DNA of 64,000 bases from Geomicrobium sp. JCM 19039 (lineage in GTDB: Bacteria > Bacillota > Bacilli > Bacillales > Marinococcaceae), in assembly GCF_000698145.1 (NCBI RefSeq), contig NZ_BAXB01000011.1:62001-126000 (forward strand), written 5' to 3'. The notes under the pieces were generated by a model, which was given only the letters and a program-made list of their open reading frames with translations, made no database searches and was not told the origin of the DNA. Shown here piece by piece: positions 25,941 through 35,471 of this stretch (position 1 is the first letter of the stretch; the number at the start of each line of letters is the position of its first letter). The position numbers and the translations under genes were made by a program.

Positions 25941-26294
25941 ATGAGTTTTATGGTGGACATTGAAAAAAGGAACAACATTCTTTGTGTGAGGATTCACGGG
26001 GAATTGGATCATCACTCGGCAAGTGAGCTAAGACGGGTCGTCGATGCCGAGTTGGACGACCCAGCTACTCGCCATATTATTTTAAATGCTGAAGGACTTA
26101 CGTTTATGGATAGTTCGGGCATTGGTGTCATACTTGGTCGGTATAAGAAATTGCAAGCGCGAGATGGAAAGCTCGTCGTTTGCGGTGTAAGCCCACCGGT
26201 TCATCGTTTGTTTGAGATGGCAGGGTTATTTAAAGTTCTAAACGTCGAGGAGCGAGAATCACAGGCATTACGGACATTGGGGGAGGCCGTATAA
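25941..26294 (+). CDS. spoIIAA: Anti-anti-sigma factor SpoIIAA
   Basis: A 117-residue STAS-domain protein. The regulatory serine is in MDSSGIGV (Ser58), the residue phosphorylated by SpoIIAB and dephosphorylated by SpoIIE. Unphosphorylated SpoIIAA binds SpoIIAB and frees sigma-F in the forespore. RBS GGAGGAG. The stop abuts the spoIIAB start, giving tight coupling of spoIIAA-spoIIAB-sigF. Confidence 0.97.
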   Translation: MSFMVDIEKRNNILCVRIHGELDHHSASELRRVVDAELDDPATRHIILNAEGLTFMDSSGIGVILGRYKKLQARDGKLVVCGVSPPVHRLFEMAGLFKVLNVEERESQALRTLGEAV

Positions 26295-26735
26295 ATGAAA
26301 AATGAAATGCAAATCCAATTTTCCGCACAAAGTCAAAATGAATCGTTTGCCCGCGTAAGTGTCGGTGCATTTATTGCCCAGCTTGATCCGACTATGGATG
26401 AGCTAACAGAAATTAAAACGGTAGTGTCTGAAGCCGTCACAAATGCAATTATTCACGGGTATGATGAAAACCCTGCAGGGACCGTCACAATTGCTGTTCA
26501 TTTAGAAGAAGATGTGATCGCAATTACGGTGATGGATGAAGGGGGCGGCATACCGGATGTGAACCAAGCGAGGGAACCGCTGTATACTTCAAAACCCGAG
26601 TTGGAACGTTCGGGTATGGGCTTTACCATCATGGAAAACTTTATGGATGAAATGAACATTACGTCTGTCGTTGGTAAAGGAACAACCGTCTACGTCAAGA
26701 AACAGCTGTCCAAGAATAAAGTGTTTAATCATTAA
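26295..26735 (+). CDS. spoIIAB: Anti-sigma-F kinase SpoIIAB
   Basis: A 146-residue GHKL-type serine kinase that sequesters sigma-F and phosphorylates SpoIIAA. The ATP-binding boxes are visible: [11 protein letters not shown] (N box), MDEGGGIPD (G1) and [12 protein letters not shown] with GKGTTV (G2/G3). ATG 26295 directly follows the spoIIAA stop. Confidence 0.97.
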   Translation: MKNEMQIQFSAQSQNESFARVSVGAFIAQLDPTMDELTEIKTVVSEAVTNAIIHGYDENPAGTVTIAVHLEEDVIAITVMDEGGGIPDVNQAREPLYTSKPELERSGMGFTIMENFMDEMNITSVVGKGTTVYVKKQLSKNKVFNH

Positions 26736-26746
26736 GGGGCGTTGTT

Positions 26747-27496
26747 ATGGAGACAAAAACAAAAAAAGGAAAACAACCTTCCGATGAAACGGTCAGACAA
26801 TGGATTGAGGATAGTCAAGCAGGCGATCGTACGGCACGAGATCAGCTCGTCGAGAAAAACACACGACTCGTATGGTCTGTCGTTCAGCGTTTTTTAAACC
26901 GTGGATATGAAGCAGAAGATTTATTTCAAATTGGCTGCATCGGTTTAATGAAGGCAATCGATAAGTTTGATTTAACATATCAAGTGAAGTTTTCGACATA
27001 TGCCGTGCCGATGATTATTGGAGAAATCCAACGATTTATCCGCGATGATGGCACGGTTAAAGTGAGCCGATCATTAAAAGAATTAAATCACAAAATTCGA
27101 AAAGAAAAAGAAGAGTTAACGAAAAAATTAGGGCGCGTTCCGACTTTAAATGAAATTGCCAAATCGTTAGACATCACACCAGAAGATGTTGTATTTGCAA
27201 ACGAGGCAACACGAACGTTGTCATCTCTTCATGAAACGGTATATGAGAATGAAGGGGATCCGATTACGTTAATGGATCAACTGTCAGACCCAGATGATGC
27301 GAAGTGGTTTGAAGAGCTGGCTCTCCGAGATGTGGTCACACATTTGGAAAAAAGGGAAAGATTAATTGTATTCTTACGGTATTACAAAGATCAAACACAA
27401 TCAGAAGTGGCTGAACGCCTCGGTATTTCCCAAGTGCAAGTGTCTAGACTTGAGAAAAAAATATTAGAAAAAATGCGAAAAGAAATGGTAGAATGA
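26747..27496 (+). CDS. sigF: RNA polymerase sigma-F factor
   Basis: A 249-residue sigma-70 family factor, the first forespore-specific sigma. Region 2 shows EDLFQIGCIGLMKAIDKFD followed by FSTYAVPMIIGEIQR. Region 4 has the helix-turn-helix TQSEVAERLGISQVQVSRLE near the C-terminus. RBS AAGGGGCG. A terminator ends the spoIIA operon just after the stop. Confidence 0.97.
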   Translation: METKTKKGKQPSDETVRQWIEDSQAGDRTARDQLVEKNTRLVWSVVQRFLNRGYEAEDLFQIGCIGLMKAIDKFDLTYQVKFSTYAVPMIIGEIQRFIRDDGTVKVSRSLKELNHKIRKEKEELTKKLGRVPTLNEIAKSLDITPEDVVFANEATRTLSSLHETVYENEGDPITLMDQLSDPDDAKWFEELALRDVVTHLEKRERLIVFLRYYKDQTQSEVAERLGISQVQVSRLEKKILEKMRKEMVE

Positions 27497-27502
27497 TCTT
27501 CG

Positions 27503-27545
27503 CCTCCAAGGCCCCACATGAATTGTGGAACTTTGGAGGATTTTT
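27503..27545 (+). terminator. Terminator of the spoIIA operon
   Basis: Outer stem CCTCCAAG / CTTTGGAGG with an inner CACA / TGTG stem, followed by ATTTTTG. Confidence 0.85.
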
Positions 27546-27591
27546 GTGCATCGTCATGAAATTTCACATACCGTATTGTTTCATAATCTCT

Positions 27592-27621
27592 GCATGAATC
27601 AAAACGTCTTGAATCATAATA
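27592..27621 (+). promoter_or_regulatory. Sigma-G promoter of spoVAEA-spoVAF
   Basis: GCATG (27592-27596), exactly 18 bases, then CATAATA (27615-27621). This fits the sigma-G consensus GHATR-N17/18-CATnHTA in full. spoVA genes are sigma-G dependent. Confidence 0.75.
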
Positions 27622-27648
27622 GGAAAGACTAGAGAGAGGATAATGACG

Positions 27649-28199
27649 ATGAGCAAAGCGATTTTTGTCACGGACGGGGATGCAATTGCTGTAAAGGCCG
27701 TTCTAGCCGCTACAAAAGTTCTCCATCTCGGGTGTATTATTTTGTCTGGTGGAAATCCCTCTGTGTGCACGTATGAAGATCTTCATAAGGCGATTTTGCA
27801 CAGTAAGCATGACACGACAGTCGTTATGTTTGATGATGCAGGAACGACGAGCGAAGGACCTGGTGAGCAATTAATGAAAAGACTTGTTGAAGAGGGTCAA
27901 ATTCAAGTGCTCGGGGCATTGGCTGTTTCTTCAGCGAATCGGTCTGGAGATTGGACGAGGTTGATGTGTCCATTGACCGTTACGGAAACCTTGTGTCCAA
28001 CGGGGTCGATAAAGAAGGAATCGAAGAGCTTGATGACCACCGAGTATACGGGGATACAGTCTACATCTTAGATCAATTGGCTTTACCGATTATCGTTGGT
28101 GTAGGTGATTTAGGGAAAATGGGCGGCAAAGATCATCCTCATCACGGCTCACCTGTCACGCAGCGAGCGTTAAGTCTAATATTGGAAAGGAGTGGCTAA
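27649..28199 (+). CDS. spoVAEA: Stage V sporulation protein AE, SpoVAEA type (frameshift)
   Basis: Cytosolic SpoVA protein opening [11 protein letters not shown], with [13 protein letters not shown] and [10 protein letters not shown], and in the second frame [20 protein letters not shown] and the terminal LILERSG. These match SpoVAEA (SpoVAE in older naming). The frame breaks near 27956 where GG appears to have lost a G. ATG 27649 gives better spacing from AGAGAGAGGA than ATG 27643. In B. subtilis it follows spoVAEB; here it directly follows sigF, so spoVAA to spoVAEB are missing from this place. Confidence 0.88.
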
Positions 28200-28203
28200 A
28201 TCG

Positions 28204-29686
28204 ATGGAAGAAAAATCAAAACGAGAACATACACCGCTCTCGACCAACATTCATAAAAATGAAAAGATCTTCAAACAACGGCTCGGTATGGAAGAAAGTT
28301 TTGATGTCGGCGTACGTAAACTCAATGTATTAGAAAAAGAAATTCAAATCTACTATTGTAACGGACTTACGAATATTGAAAACGTTATTGAAGTGTTAAA
28401 AGAACTCATGCATCTCGATCATTTAGATGCTGAGGCAACGACAGTTCAAGAGACGATCGAAAATCACCTCACTCATTTGCAAGTGGAGTACACGGAAACG
28501 ATTGAGGATTGTATTTTTTACATGCTTTCTGGTTTGATCTTTATCACGCTAGAAGGGGAAAATCAGGCGTTCGTCGTAGATGTTAGAAATTATCCAGGAC
28601 GTTCCCCTCAAGAGCCAGATACTGAGCGTGTCGTTCGTGGTGCACGAGACGGGTACACAGAAAACATCATCGAGAACACAGGGCTTACGAGAAGGCACGT
28701 TCGTGATGAGAATTTACGAAATGAAATTATGCAAGTCGGTGTGCGTTCAAAAACCGATATCTGCATTTCCTACATACACGGAATTGTAGACCCAGATCTT
28801 GTAACCATTCTAAAAAAAGAGCTTGAGAGTATTGATATTGACGGAATTTCAATGGCTGACAAAACGATCGAGGAGTACATCGTTGACCAAGGGTGGAATC
28901 CATTTCCACTCGTCAGATATACGGAACGACCCGATGTAGCATCCACGCATCTATTAGAAGGTCACATCGTCTTGTTTGTTGATACATCACCGTCTGTCAT
29001 TATTTTACCGGTTACGTTTTTTCATCATGTACAGCACGCAGAGGAATACCGACAGTCTGCAGCGGTCGGAACGTTTTTGCGCTGGGTAAGATTTATCGGT
29101 ATACTCTCCGCTGTATTAATCGTACCGTTATGGACTTTGCTCGTGTTGCAACCGGATATGATTCCAGAAACACTCAGTTATTTAGGGGTGGAGGAGGAAA
29201 ACAATGTTCCTTTATTGGCCCAAGTACTCATTGGGGAATTTGGGATTGAACTGTTAAGAATGGCAGCCATCCACACACCGTCCCCCCTTGCGACAGCTCT
29301 TGGTCTCGTTGCTGCATTACTCATTGGCGATATTGCGATTCAAGTCGGGCTGTTAACTCCTGAAGTTATTTTGTACATCTCCTTAGGGGCTGTCGGGATT
29401 TTTGCAGTTCCGAGTGCGGAGCTTGGCGTGGCGCTAAAGATCTTGAGGATCTTTCTTTATTATTGCAACTGGTTTGTTTTTCGCATATGGTTTCGTGTTG
29501 TCACTCACGATTGCCTTTATTTGGATGGTACGAATGAAACCCTTTCACAAACCGTATTTATGGCCGTTTTTACCGTTTGATCCTGTTGGGATGTGGCAAA
29601 TTGTTTCGAGAACGACCGTACCCAGTATGAAGTTGCGACCAAAGATTGTGAATCCAAAAGATGTGGTCAAACAAGGGAACAAGTAA
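28204..29686 (+). CDS. spoVAF: Stage V sporulation protein AF (frameshift)
   Basis: GerA-family-like membrane protein: a long soluble N-terminal part (with FDVGVRKL, VVRGARDGYTENI and GIVDPDLV) then a hydrophobic C-terminal part from about residue 300. It works in the spore inner membrane with SpoVA proteins and germinant receptors. The frame is lost at about 29453 in a T run; repair joins LRIFFIIATGLFFAYG and leads to the stop at 29686 after KDVVKQGNK. I prefer ATG 28204; GTG 28192 overlaps the AAAGGAG site. Cotranscribed with spoVAEA; followed by lysA. Confidence 0.88.
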
Positions 29687-29750
29687 CAACGCTTCTTTTT
29701 GAGATGTGGAGATGATACAATAATGGGCATGAAATGTAAGAGGTGAGGGC

Positions 29751-31037
29751 ATGTCCAAAAATGTAGAAAAAACTGAACGAACGATCGGAGGCGTGGATGT
29801 AGATGAGATCGTCGCCTCTTATGGAACGCCTGTGTATGCATATGACACGGCAATGATCGAAGAGAAGGCAAAAGCATTTAAAGAAGCGTTTGAAACAGCA
29901 GGTGTAAGCTATCAAGTGGCATACGCCAGCAAAGCATTTAGTTGTGTAGCAATGGTCGAGCTTGCCGACCAGCTTGGTCTTAGTTTAGATGTCGTCTCCG
30001 GTGGTGAACTATACACTGCGCAATTGGCAGGTTTCCCACCAGAAAAGATCCATTTTCATGGAAATAACAAAAGCAGACAAGAGATTGTTGAAGCTTTAGA
30101 GGCAAATATTGGTTGTTTTGTCGTCGACAATTTCCATGAGCTCGACATATTATCTGAAGAAAGCAAACGGCTGGGGAGTGTTGCCAACGTGCTGTTCCGT
30201 GTTACGCCTGGTGTCGAGGCACACACGCATGCATATATATCTACCGGTCAGGAAGACTCGAAATTTGGTTTCGATCTCACGGGTGGGCAAGCCTTGGAAG
30301 CTGTGAAAAAAGCAACTCATGATACGAATCTACATGTACTTGGGCTTCATTGCCACATTGGATCACAGATTTTTGAGACAGCTGGGTTTAAAGAAGCTGT
30401 TCAAGTATTGTACAAACATATTGAGAGTTGGAATGACGAATTCTCCTTTGTGCCTGAAGTAATGAACACAGGCGGAGGGTTTGGCATTCGGTACACGAAT
30501 GAAGATAATCCTATTCATCCGCAAGCATTCGTTCATGCGGTTGTGAAAGAAATCCAATCAGAAAGTGAACGCTTGCAACTTCCAATACCTGAAATATGGA
30601 TTGAGCCTGGGCGTTCTCTCGTAGGAGAGGCAGGGACAACCTTATATACAGTAGGTGCAGAGAAACACATTAAAGATGTTCGACATTACATTAGTGTTGA
30701 TGGTGGAATGAGTGATAACATTCGACCAGCACTTTATGATGCGAAATACGAAGCGACGTTGTTTCATCATCGTGATACCGAAGAAATGCGGACGTATGCG
30801 ATTGCTGGAAAAGCTTGTGAGAGTGGGGATATGCTCATTGACCGTATTCAACTCAAAGAAGCGCAACCTGGGGATGTGTTGGCTGTATATTCTACAGGTG
30901 CCTATGGATATTCCATGGCAAGTAACTATAATCGTTTGCCAAGACCACCTGTTGTGTTCATTAAAGACGGCAAGCATCAGCTTGTCGTGAGAAGAGAATC
31001 TTACAAAGATCTAACACAATACGACTTGCATTTATAA
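29751..31037 (+). CDS. lysA: Diaminopimelate decarboxylase
   Basis: A 428-residue PLP enzyme catalysing the last step of lysine synthesis. The PLP lysine lies in YASKAF (about residue 60), the phosphate-binding glycine-rich motif in NTGGGFGI, the substrate residues in EPGRSLV and the active-site Cys in GKACESGD. RBS AGAGGTGAGG before ATG 29751. The position after spoVAF matches B. subtilis. Followed by a terminator. Confidence 0.96.
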   Translation: MSKNVEKTERTIGGVDVDEIVASYGTPVYAYDTAMIEEKAKAFKEAFETAGVSYQVAYASKAFSCVAMVELADQLGLSLDVVSGGELYTAQLAGFPPEKIHFHGNNKSRQEIVEALEANIGCFVVDNFHELDILSEESKRLGSVANVLFRVTPGVEAHTHAYISTGQEDSKFGFDLTGGQALEAVKKATHDTNLHVLGLHCHIGSQIFETAGFKEAVQVLYKHIESWNDEFSFVPEVMNTGGGFGIRYTNEDNPIHPQAFVHAVVKEIQSESERLQLPIPEIWIEPGRSLVGEAGTTLYTVGAEKHIKDVRHYISVDGGMSDNIRPALYDAKYEATLFHHRDTEEMRTYAIAGKACESGDMLIDRIQLKEAQPGDVLAVYSTGAYGYSMASNYNRLPRPPVVFIKDGKHQLVVRRESYKDLTQYDLHL

Positions 31038-31112
31038 GGGAAATGAAGAAAACTTGAGGTTCGAGCCTTGCATCTGTATAATAGAACATTATTGACTAAG
31101 ATAAATTTGCGA

Positions 31113-31145
31113 AAAACATGGCGTGTCCATGTTTTCGTTTTTTTT
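31113..31145 (+). terminator. Terminator of lysA
   Basis: A 9-bp stem AAAACATGG / CCATGTTTT followed by CGTTTTTTTT. Confidence 0.92.
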
Positions 31146-31201
31146 GAAACGGGAATAATGTATTGAATGTGATCTCTTGGTAAAGAGGGGGAGTAAGGCC
31201 G

Positions 31202-31566
31202 ATGCTAGTCAAATACAAATCAGCCTTTAAAAAGATCGCGATGGGGTTATTATCCTATATGCCGGATCTTAAAGATATAAAAACACTAACCGAAACCATT
31301 CATCGTTATGAAGAAGATGAGAAAAGCAAGTTGTATCTATGGAAAAAAGACGATGACTTTGTCGGTGTCATCGGGTTCACTGAACAAGCAGACGGAACTC
31401 GACTTCTGGAGCACGTGTGTGTGAACCCATCATTCGTTCCGAAGGTATTGGTGTGAAAATGGTGTGTACGTTAGAAGACCGTTTAGATGCAAAGTTCATT
31501 GGAAACGAAAGTACAGAGCCATTTCTAAACAATTGCCAAAGCCATCGTACAAATTTAGAAACGTAA
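31202..31566 (+). CDS. ribT: GNAT acetyltransferase RibT (frameshift)
   Basis: Opens MLVKYKSAFKKIAMGLLSYMP, as in B. subtilis RibT, followed by LYLWKKDDDFVGVIGF and, after repair, NPSF..SEGIGVKMV, the acetyl-CoA-binding region. One base is lost near 31435; the repaired protein of about 121 residues ends at 31566. Strong RBS GGGGGAG. In B. subtilis ribT ends the riboflavin operon; here no ribDEBAH genes precede it. A terminator-like hairpin follows, before scpA. Function of RibT is not established. Confidence 0.85.
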
Positions 31567-31570
31567 CTAT

Positions 31571-31608
31571 AAAAGCTCCCCGTTGCGTATGTAAACGAGG
31601 AGCTTTTC
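31571..31608 (+). terminator. Terminator-like hairpin after ribT
   Basis: AAAAGCTCC... and GGAGCTTTT pair, with additional complementary bases in CGTT / AACG. The T tract is short (TTTTCC), so termination may be partial. Confidence 0.65.
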
Positions 31609-31624
31609 CGATGGAGGAATGCAC

Positions 31625-32374
31625 ATGGAGCCCTATCATGTGAAGCTGCAAGGCTTTGAAGGCCCCCTAGATCTGTTGTTGCACCTTGTCCAACAAGCTG
31701 AAGTTGACTTATATGACATACCGGTCGCTGAAATTACCGCTCAATATATGAAATACATACGTGCTATGAGACAGCTGGAGTTGGATGTGGCAAGTGAATA
31801 TCTAGTCATGGCTTCAACACTCCTAGCGATCAAAAGCAAGATGTTATTGCCAAAACCTGACTTGTACGACGAACAATTCGTAGACGAAGAGTGGCTGGAA
31901 GAGGATCCAAGAGAAGAATTAGCAGAGCAACTTGTGTTGTACCGAAAGTATAAAGAAGCGTCCCAACATCTAAAAGAAAAAGAGATGGAACGGGCCAAAT
32001 TATATAGCAAGTCGCCAACAGATGTTGACATTGACGTGTCTGAAACCGAGCAAATGAATGACCCGTTAGATGTATCGATGACCGACCTCATTCAAGCCTT
32101 TCAACGGATGAATCAGCGCATTCGATTTGAGAAGCCAAGAGAGGCAACAATGCAGGCAGAGGAATGGACCATTGAAGAGAAAATGAACACAATTGTATCA
32201 CGTATTTCAGAAGTGCATACGCGTGTATCTTTTCAAGAGACATTTACAAACGGGCCGGTGAATGAACAAGTCACAACATTTATTGCGCTGTTACAACTCA
32301 TGAAAGATGGACGCGTATCTTGTTACCAAGACGATAATTTTTCCGATATTTATATTGAAAGGCGGATTGTGTAG
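31625..32374 (+). CDS. scpA: Segregation and condensation protein ScpA
   Basis: A 249-residue kleisin that bridges SMC heads in the bacterial condensin. Opens YHVKLQGFEGPLDLLLHL, the invariant kleisin N-terminus; the C-terminal winged helix includes FIALLQLMKDGRV. ATG 31625 is 7 bases from GGAGG (31613-31617); ATG 31619 is too close. scpB starts one base after its stop, so the pair is translationally coupled. Confidence 0.96.
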   Translation: MEPYHVKLQGFEGPLDLLLHLVQQAEVDLYDIPVAEITAQYMKYIRAMRQLELDVASEYLVMASTLLAIKSKMLLPKPDLYDEQFVDEEWLEEDPREELAEQLVLYRKYKEASQHLKEKEMERAKLYSKSPTDVDIDVSETEQMNDPLDVSMTDLIQAFQRMNQRIRFEKPREATMQAEEWTIEEKMNTIVSRISEVHTRVSFQETFTNGPVNEQVTTFIALLQLMKDGRVSCYQDDNFSDIYIERRIV

Positions 32375-32375
32375 C

Positions 32376-32963
32376 ATGGAGCAAGATCTCACAGGCATTG
32401 TAGAGACGATTCTTTACATCAGTGGTGACGAAGGGCTAGATACGCTCCGTTTAGCTGAGTCATTAGAAACCAATCAATCCAGAATTGTTAGCGAGTTAAA
32501 ACGGTTGCAACAAGAATATGAAGAGCACGGAGAAACACTTCAAATTGTTCAAGTAGGCGAAACGTTTAAGCTGACGACACGACCGGAATTTTCTCTTTAT
32601 GTTGAGAAATACGCAAAACCACCTGAAAGATCTGTACTGTCCCAAGCGGCGCTTGAGTCGTTGGCGATTGTTGCTTATCGCCAACCCGTAACCCGGCTTG
32701 ATGTTGAAGAGGTGCGCGGGGTCAAAGCAGACCGGGCATTACATACATTAGTGAACAGAGGGCTCGTTGAAGAAGCGGGTAGAGTAAAAGGTGCCGGCAG
32801 GGCGATATTATATCAAACGACGACGCGCTTTCTCGATGTGTTTCATCTCGAATCCTTAGAGTCGCTTCCAAAGATTGATGAATCGGCAAGTGATGAAGGA
32901 GAAGAACAGATGGATCTGTTTCTTTCCAACTATAAAGAACAACTTGATGACGAAAAAGACTGA
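32376..32963 (+). CDS. scpB: Segregation and condensation protein ScpB
   Basis: A 195-residue partner of ScpA in the SMC complex, with two winged-helix domains. The conserved segment ALESLAIVAYRQPVTR and VRGVKADRAL.TLV.RGL is clearly visible. I chose ATG 32376, just after the scpA stop; an earlier in-frame ATG inside scpA is not needed. The acidic C-terminus is typical. A strong terminator follows at the stop codon. Confidence 0.96.
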   Translation: MEQDLTGIVETILYISGDEGLDTLRLAESLETNQSRIVSELKRLQQEYEEHGETLQIVQVGETFKLTTRPEFSLYVEKYAKPPERSVLSQAALESLAIVAYRQPVTRLDVEEVRGVKADRALHTLVNRGLVEEAGRVKGAGRAILYQTTTRFLDVFHLESLESLPKIDESASDEGEEQMDLFLSNYKEQLDDEKD

Positions 32964-32988
32964 ACCTACCGTGTTCAGTCTTTTTTTT
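32953..32988 (+). terminator. Terminator of scpAB
   Basis: AAAAAGACTGAAC / GTTCAGTCTTTTT stem with a seven-base loop, ending in eight T. It overlaps the end of scpB. Confidence 0.92.
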
Positions 32989-33005
32989 GAGGAAATGATT
33001 GCTAT

Positions 33006-33034
33006 GTATTGAAGATCTTTGTTCACAAATAATA
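33006..33034 (+). promoter_or_regulatory. Possible sigma-G promoter of the second spoVA cluster
   Basis: GTATT (33006-33010), 17 bases, then AATAATA (33028-33034). One mismatch to each sigma-G box (GHATR, CATnHTA). The position upstream of a spore lipoprotein and spoVAC supports it. Confidence 0.45.
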
Positions 33035-33065
33035 ACAGAAATGACTGATAGAAAGGTTTGATGTT

Positions 33066-33566
33066 ATGCGTGTGTCACGCGTGCTATCAACAACCGTTGC
33101 CGTTGCATTGTGTCTCATGATGAGTGCGTGCACAAACGACAGTGAAGAAAGCGGGGAAAGTGCAATCTCCCATCATACGGAACACCCTCACGTCGTCGAA
33201 TTGACGAATTCCCCTCATGAAAATGCAACACCAGCAAAAGAGCAACAGCTCGCTGACGCAGCGAAAGATGCAATTTCTGAAATGGAACATATTACCGAAA
33301 TTCATGCTGTATCTTTGGAGAATCATGTATTCATCTCCGCAGCAGTGGAGCACCATGCGAGGTGGAACTTAAAAGATGTACAAAAACAAGCCGAAACCGA
33401 GCTCGAAGAACAGTTGCCGTCTGATGCAGATATACACTTTTCAACGGATCTGAAAGCTTTTAAGGAGCTCAAGAACTTAGAAGAAGACATTGTTGAACAG
33501 AAAGTAGACGGATGGCATTTGCATGAACGGTTACTAAAAATAAAAGAATTCATGAAACCGGTTTGA
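33066..33566 (+). CDS. YhcN/YlaJ-like sporulation lipoprotein
   Basis: A 166-residue lipoprotein: signal peptide with lipobox LMMSAC (Cys at residue 21), a short His/Ser/Glu-rich linker, then a domain with LADAAKDAISEMEHI..IHAVSLENHVFISAAVE. This AD....V..M..I..A.V...D......V pattern is the YhcN/YlaJ spore lipoprotein signature. RBS GAAAGG precedes ATG 33066. It is first in a cluster with spoVAC, spoVAD and spoVAEB. Such lipoproteins accompany spoVA genes in spoVA2mob-type operons. Confidence 0.8.
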   Translation: MRVSRVLSTTVAVALCLMMSACTNDSEESGESAISHHTEHPHVVELTNSPHENATPAKEQQLADAAKDAISEMEHITEIHAVSLENHVFISAAVEHHARWNLKDVQKQAETELEEQLPSDADIHFSTDLKAFKELKNLEEDIVEQKVDGWHLHERLLKIKEFMKPV

Positions 33567-33582
33567 AAGGGGTGTAAATGAT

Positions 33583-34062
33583 ATGGAAGAGAAGCAAACT
33601 AAGGAGTCAATGGAAAAGGAAGCCTACCAAAAAGTGGCCAGTCGGTTGGAGCCTAAACGCCCGATCTTCCTCAATTGTTTGAAAGCATTTTTCGTGGGGG
33701 GTTTCATTTGTGTAATTGGGCAGTGCATCTCTTTATTTTATTTGTCGTTTTTCAATTTTAGTGAAGCGACAGTTGGTGCACCTACAGTCGCTACATTGAT
33801 TTTTATTTCAGTGCTTTTAACAGGGTTTGGTGTATATGACAAGTTATCCCAATTTTCCGGTGCAGGTACGGCAGTTCCTGTTACAGGTTTTGCAAACTCG
33901 ATGGCTTCAACAGCCATTGAATATAAGACTGAAGGATATGTTCTCGGTGTGGGTGGTAACATGTTTAAGCTTGCTGGTTCGGTCATTGTGTTTGGTACTG
34001 TCGCCGCTTTCGTTATTGGTGTAATCTATACGATTGCCACACAGCAATGGGGGGGGATGTAG
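33583..34062 (+). CDS. spoVAC: Stage V sporulation protein AC
   Basis: A 159-residue membrane protein with about five hydrophobic segments; conserved features are KAFFVGGFICVIGQ, DKLSQFSGAGTAVPVTGFANS and GGNMFKLAGSVI. SpoVAC is a mechanosensitive channel for dipicolinic acid in the spore inner membrane. RBS AAAGGGGTG. Its TAG stop overlaps the GTG of spoVAD by one base. Confidence 0.93.
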   Translation: MEEKQTKESMEKEAYQKVASRLEPKRPIFLNCLKAFFVGGFICVIGQCISLFYLSFFNFSEATVGAPTVATLIFISVLLTGFGVYDKLSQFSGAGTAVPVTGFANSMASTAIEYKTEGYVLGVGGNMFKLAGSVIVFGTVAAFVIGVIYTIATQQWGGM

Positions 34063-35067
34063 TGTTTACAGGACAGAGAAGTTTCGCCTATCCAACATCT
34101 CCTTGTATCCTCTCTACAGGTGTGGTGGCAGGGCCTACAGAGGCGAAAGCCCTTACGTCAAACCTTTGATAAAGTGTACGACGACTTGTGGATGAATGAA
34201 GACAGTTTCGAACAAGCGCAAAAAAAGCTAATGGAAGAAGCGTGCCAACAAGCGATTAAAAAAGCAGGAAAAACGCCCGAAGACATCGCTTTTCTTTTTG
34301 GAGGGGACTTGATTAATCAAATTACCGGAACAAGTTTTGCTTCTAGAACACTTGGGATTCCGTACTTCGGATTGTTTGGTGCGTGTTCAACATCAATGGA
34401 AGCTTTGGCTTTGGCCGCACTCACCGTTGAGCAAGGGGCATCCCCGGTGCTTGCCGGTACCGCAAGTCATTACGGCGCCATAGAAAAACAATTTCGTTAT
34501 CCAATTGAATACGGAGCGCAACGCCCCCCTACATCACAAAGAACCGTTACAGCAGGAGGAGCTGCCGTTGTCGCTTCTGAAGGCTCGGACATTGTCGTAA
34601 CGAAAGCGACAATCGGAAAAGTCGTGGACAATGGCATTAAAGACCCCTTTAACATGGGGGCAGCGATGGCTCCTGCAGCGGTTGATACAATTCAAGCACA
34701 TTTCCAGGATTTTGGGATTGATGAGAGTGCTTATGATTTAATACTGACAGGTGACCTCGGTCAACTTGGACGCTCAATCGCACTAGAATGGTTTCGGCAA
34801 CAAGGTGTACATTTGGCTGAAAGTAAGTTTCAAGATTGCGGGCTGATGATCTATGACGATGAACCTGAAGCAATGTCAGGGGCGAGCGGCACAGGATGTT
34901 CAGCTTCAGTCGTTTTCGGCAAAATCCTTCAAGACATGGAAAAAGGGGTGTATAACCGTATCCTTGTTTGTGCAACAGGTGCGTTATTATCACCGCTTAC
35001 GTTTCAGCAAAAAGAATCGATCCCTTGTATCGCTCATGCGGTTGCAATTGAGAAGAGAGGGGGATAA
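34062..35067 (+). CDS. spoVAD: Stage V sporulation protein AD (frameshift)
   Basis: A thiolase-fold protein that binds dipicolinic acid. Starts at GTG 34062 (VFTGQRSFAYPTSPCIL); the frame is lost near 34150, where two bases seem missing (GGCCCC shortened), then continues LRQTFDKVYDDLWMN. Conserved blocks are LFGACSTSMEALALAA, RQFRYPIEYGAQ, PAAVDTIQ.HF, ILTGDLG and SIPCIAHAV. About 336 residues after repair. Lies between spoVAC and spoVAEB with overlapping or near-contiguous ends. Confidence 0.92.
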
Positions 35068-35070
35068 CTC

Positions 35071-35421
35071 ATGATCTTTCTCTGGGCGTTTATCGTTGGT
35101 GGAATCATCTGTGTGTGTGGTCAATTGTTAATGGACGGACTGAAACTCACGCCAGCACATACGATGGCCACTTTAGTTGTTGTCGGAGCAATACTCGATG
35201 GAATTGGTGTTTACGAACGACTGATCGACTTTGCTGGTGCCGGTGCAACCGTTCCGATTACAAGCTTTGGCAATCAGCTCGTTCACGGTGCATTAGCAGA
35301 AGCTGACAGAACAGGACTCATTGGTGTCGTTACCGGGATCTTTCAGATTACAAGTGCAGGTATTTCTGCCGCCATCATTTTTTCATTTTTAGCGGCACTC
35401 GTATTTCGTCCGAAAGGATAA
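35071..35421 (+). CDS. spoVAEB: Stage V sporulation protein AEB
   Basis: A 116-residue membrane protein with about four hydrophobic segments. It resembles SpoVAC in the block [21 protein letters not shown] and in opening [12 protein letters not shown], as known for the SpoVAC/SpoVAEB pair. It starts 3 bases after spoVAD. Acts in dipicolinic acid uptake and release through the inner spore membrane. Last gene of this spoVA cluster; a terminator follows. Confidence 0.92.
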   Translation: MIFLWAFIVGGIICVCGQLLMDGLKLTPAHTMATLVVVGAILDGIGVYERLIDFAGAGATVPITSFGNQLVHGALAEADRTGLIGVVTGIFQITSAGISAAIIFSFLAALVFRPKG

Positions 35422-35434
35422 CAGCACAATGAAT

Positions 35435-35471
35435 AACACGCATTCCGATTCAGGAAGGCGTGTTGTTTTTT
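35435..35471 (+). terminator. Terminator of the spoVAC-AD-AEB cluster
   Basis: AACACGC / GCGTGTT stem with a 16-base loop, followed by GTTTTTTG. Confidence 0.75.
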
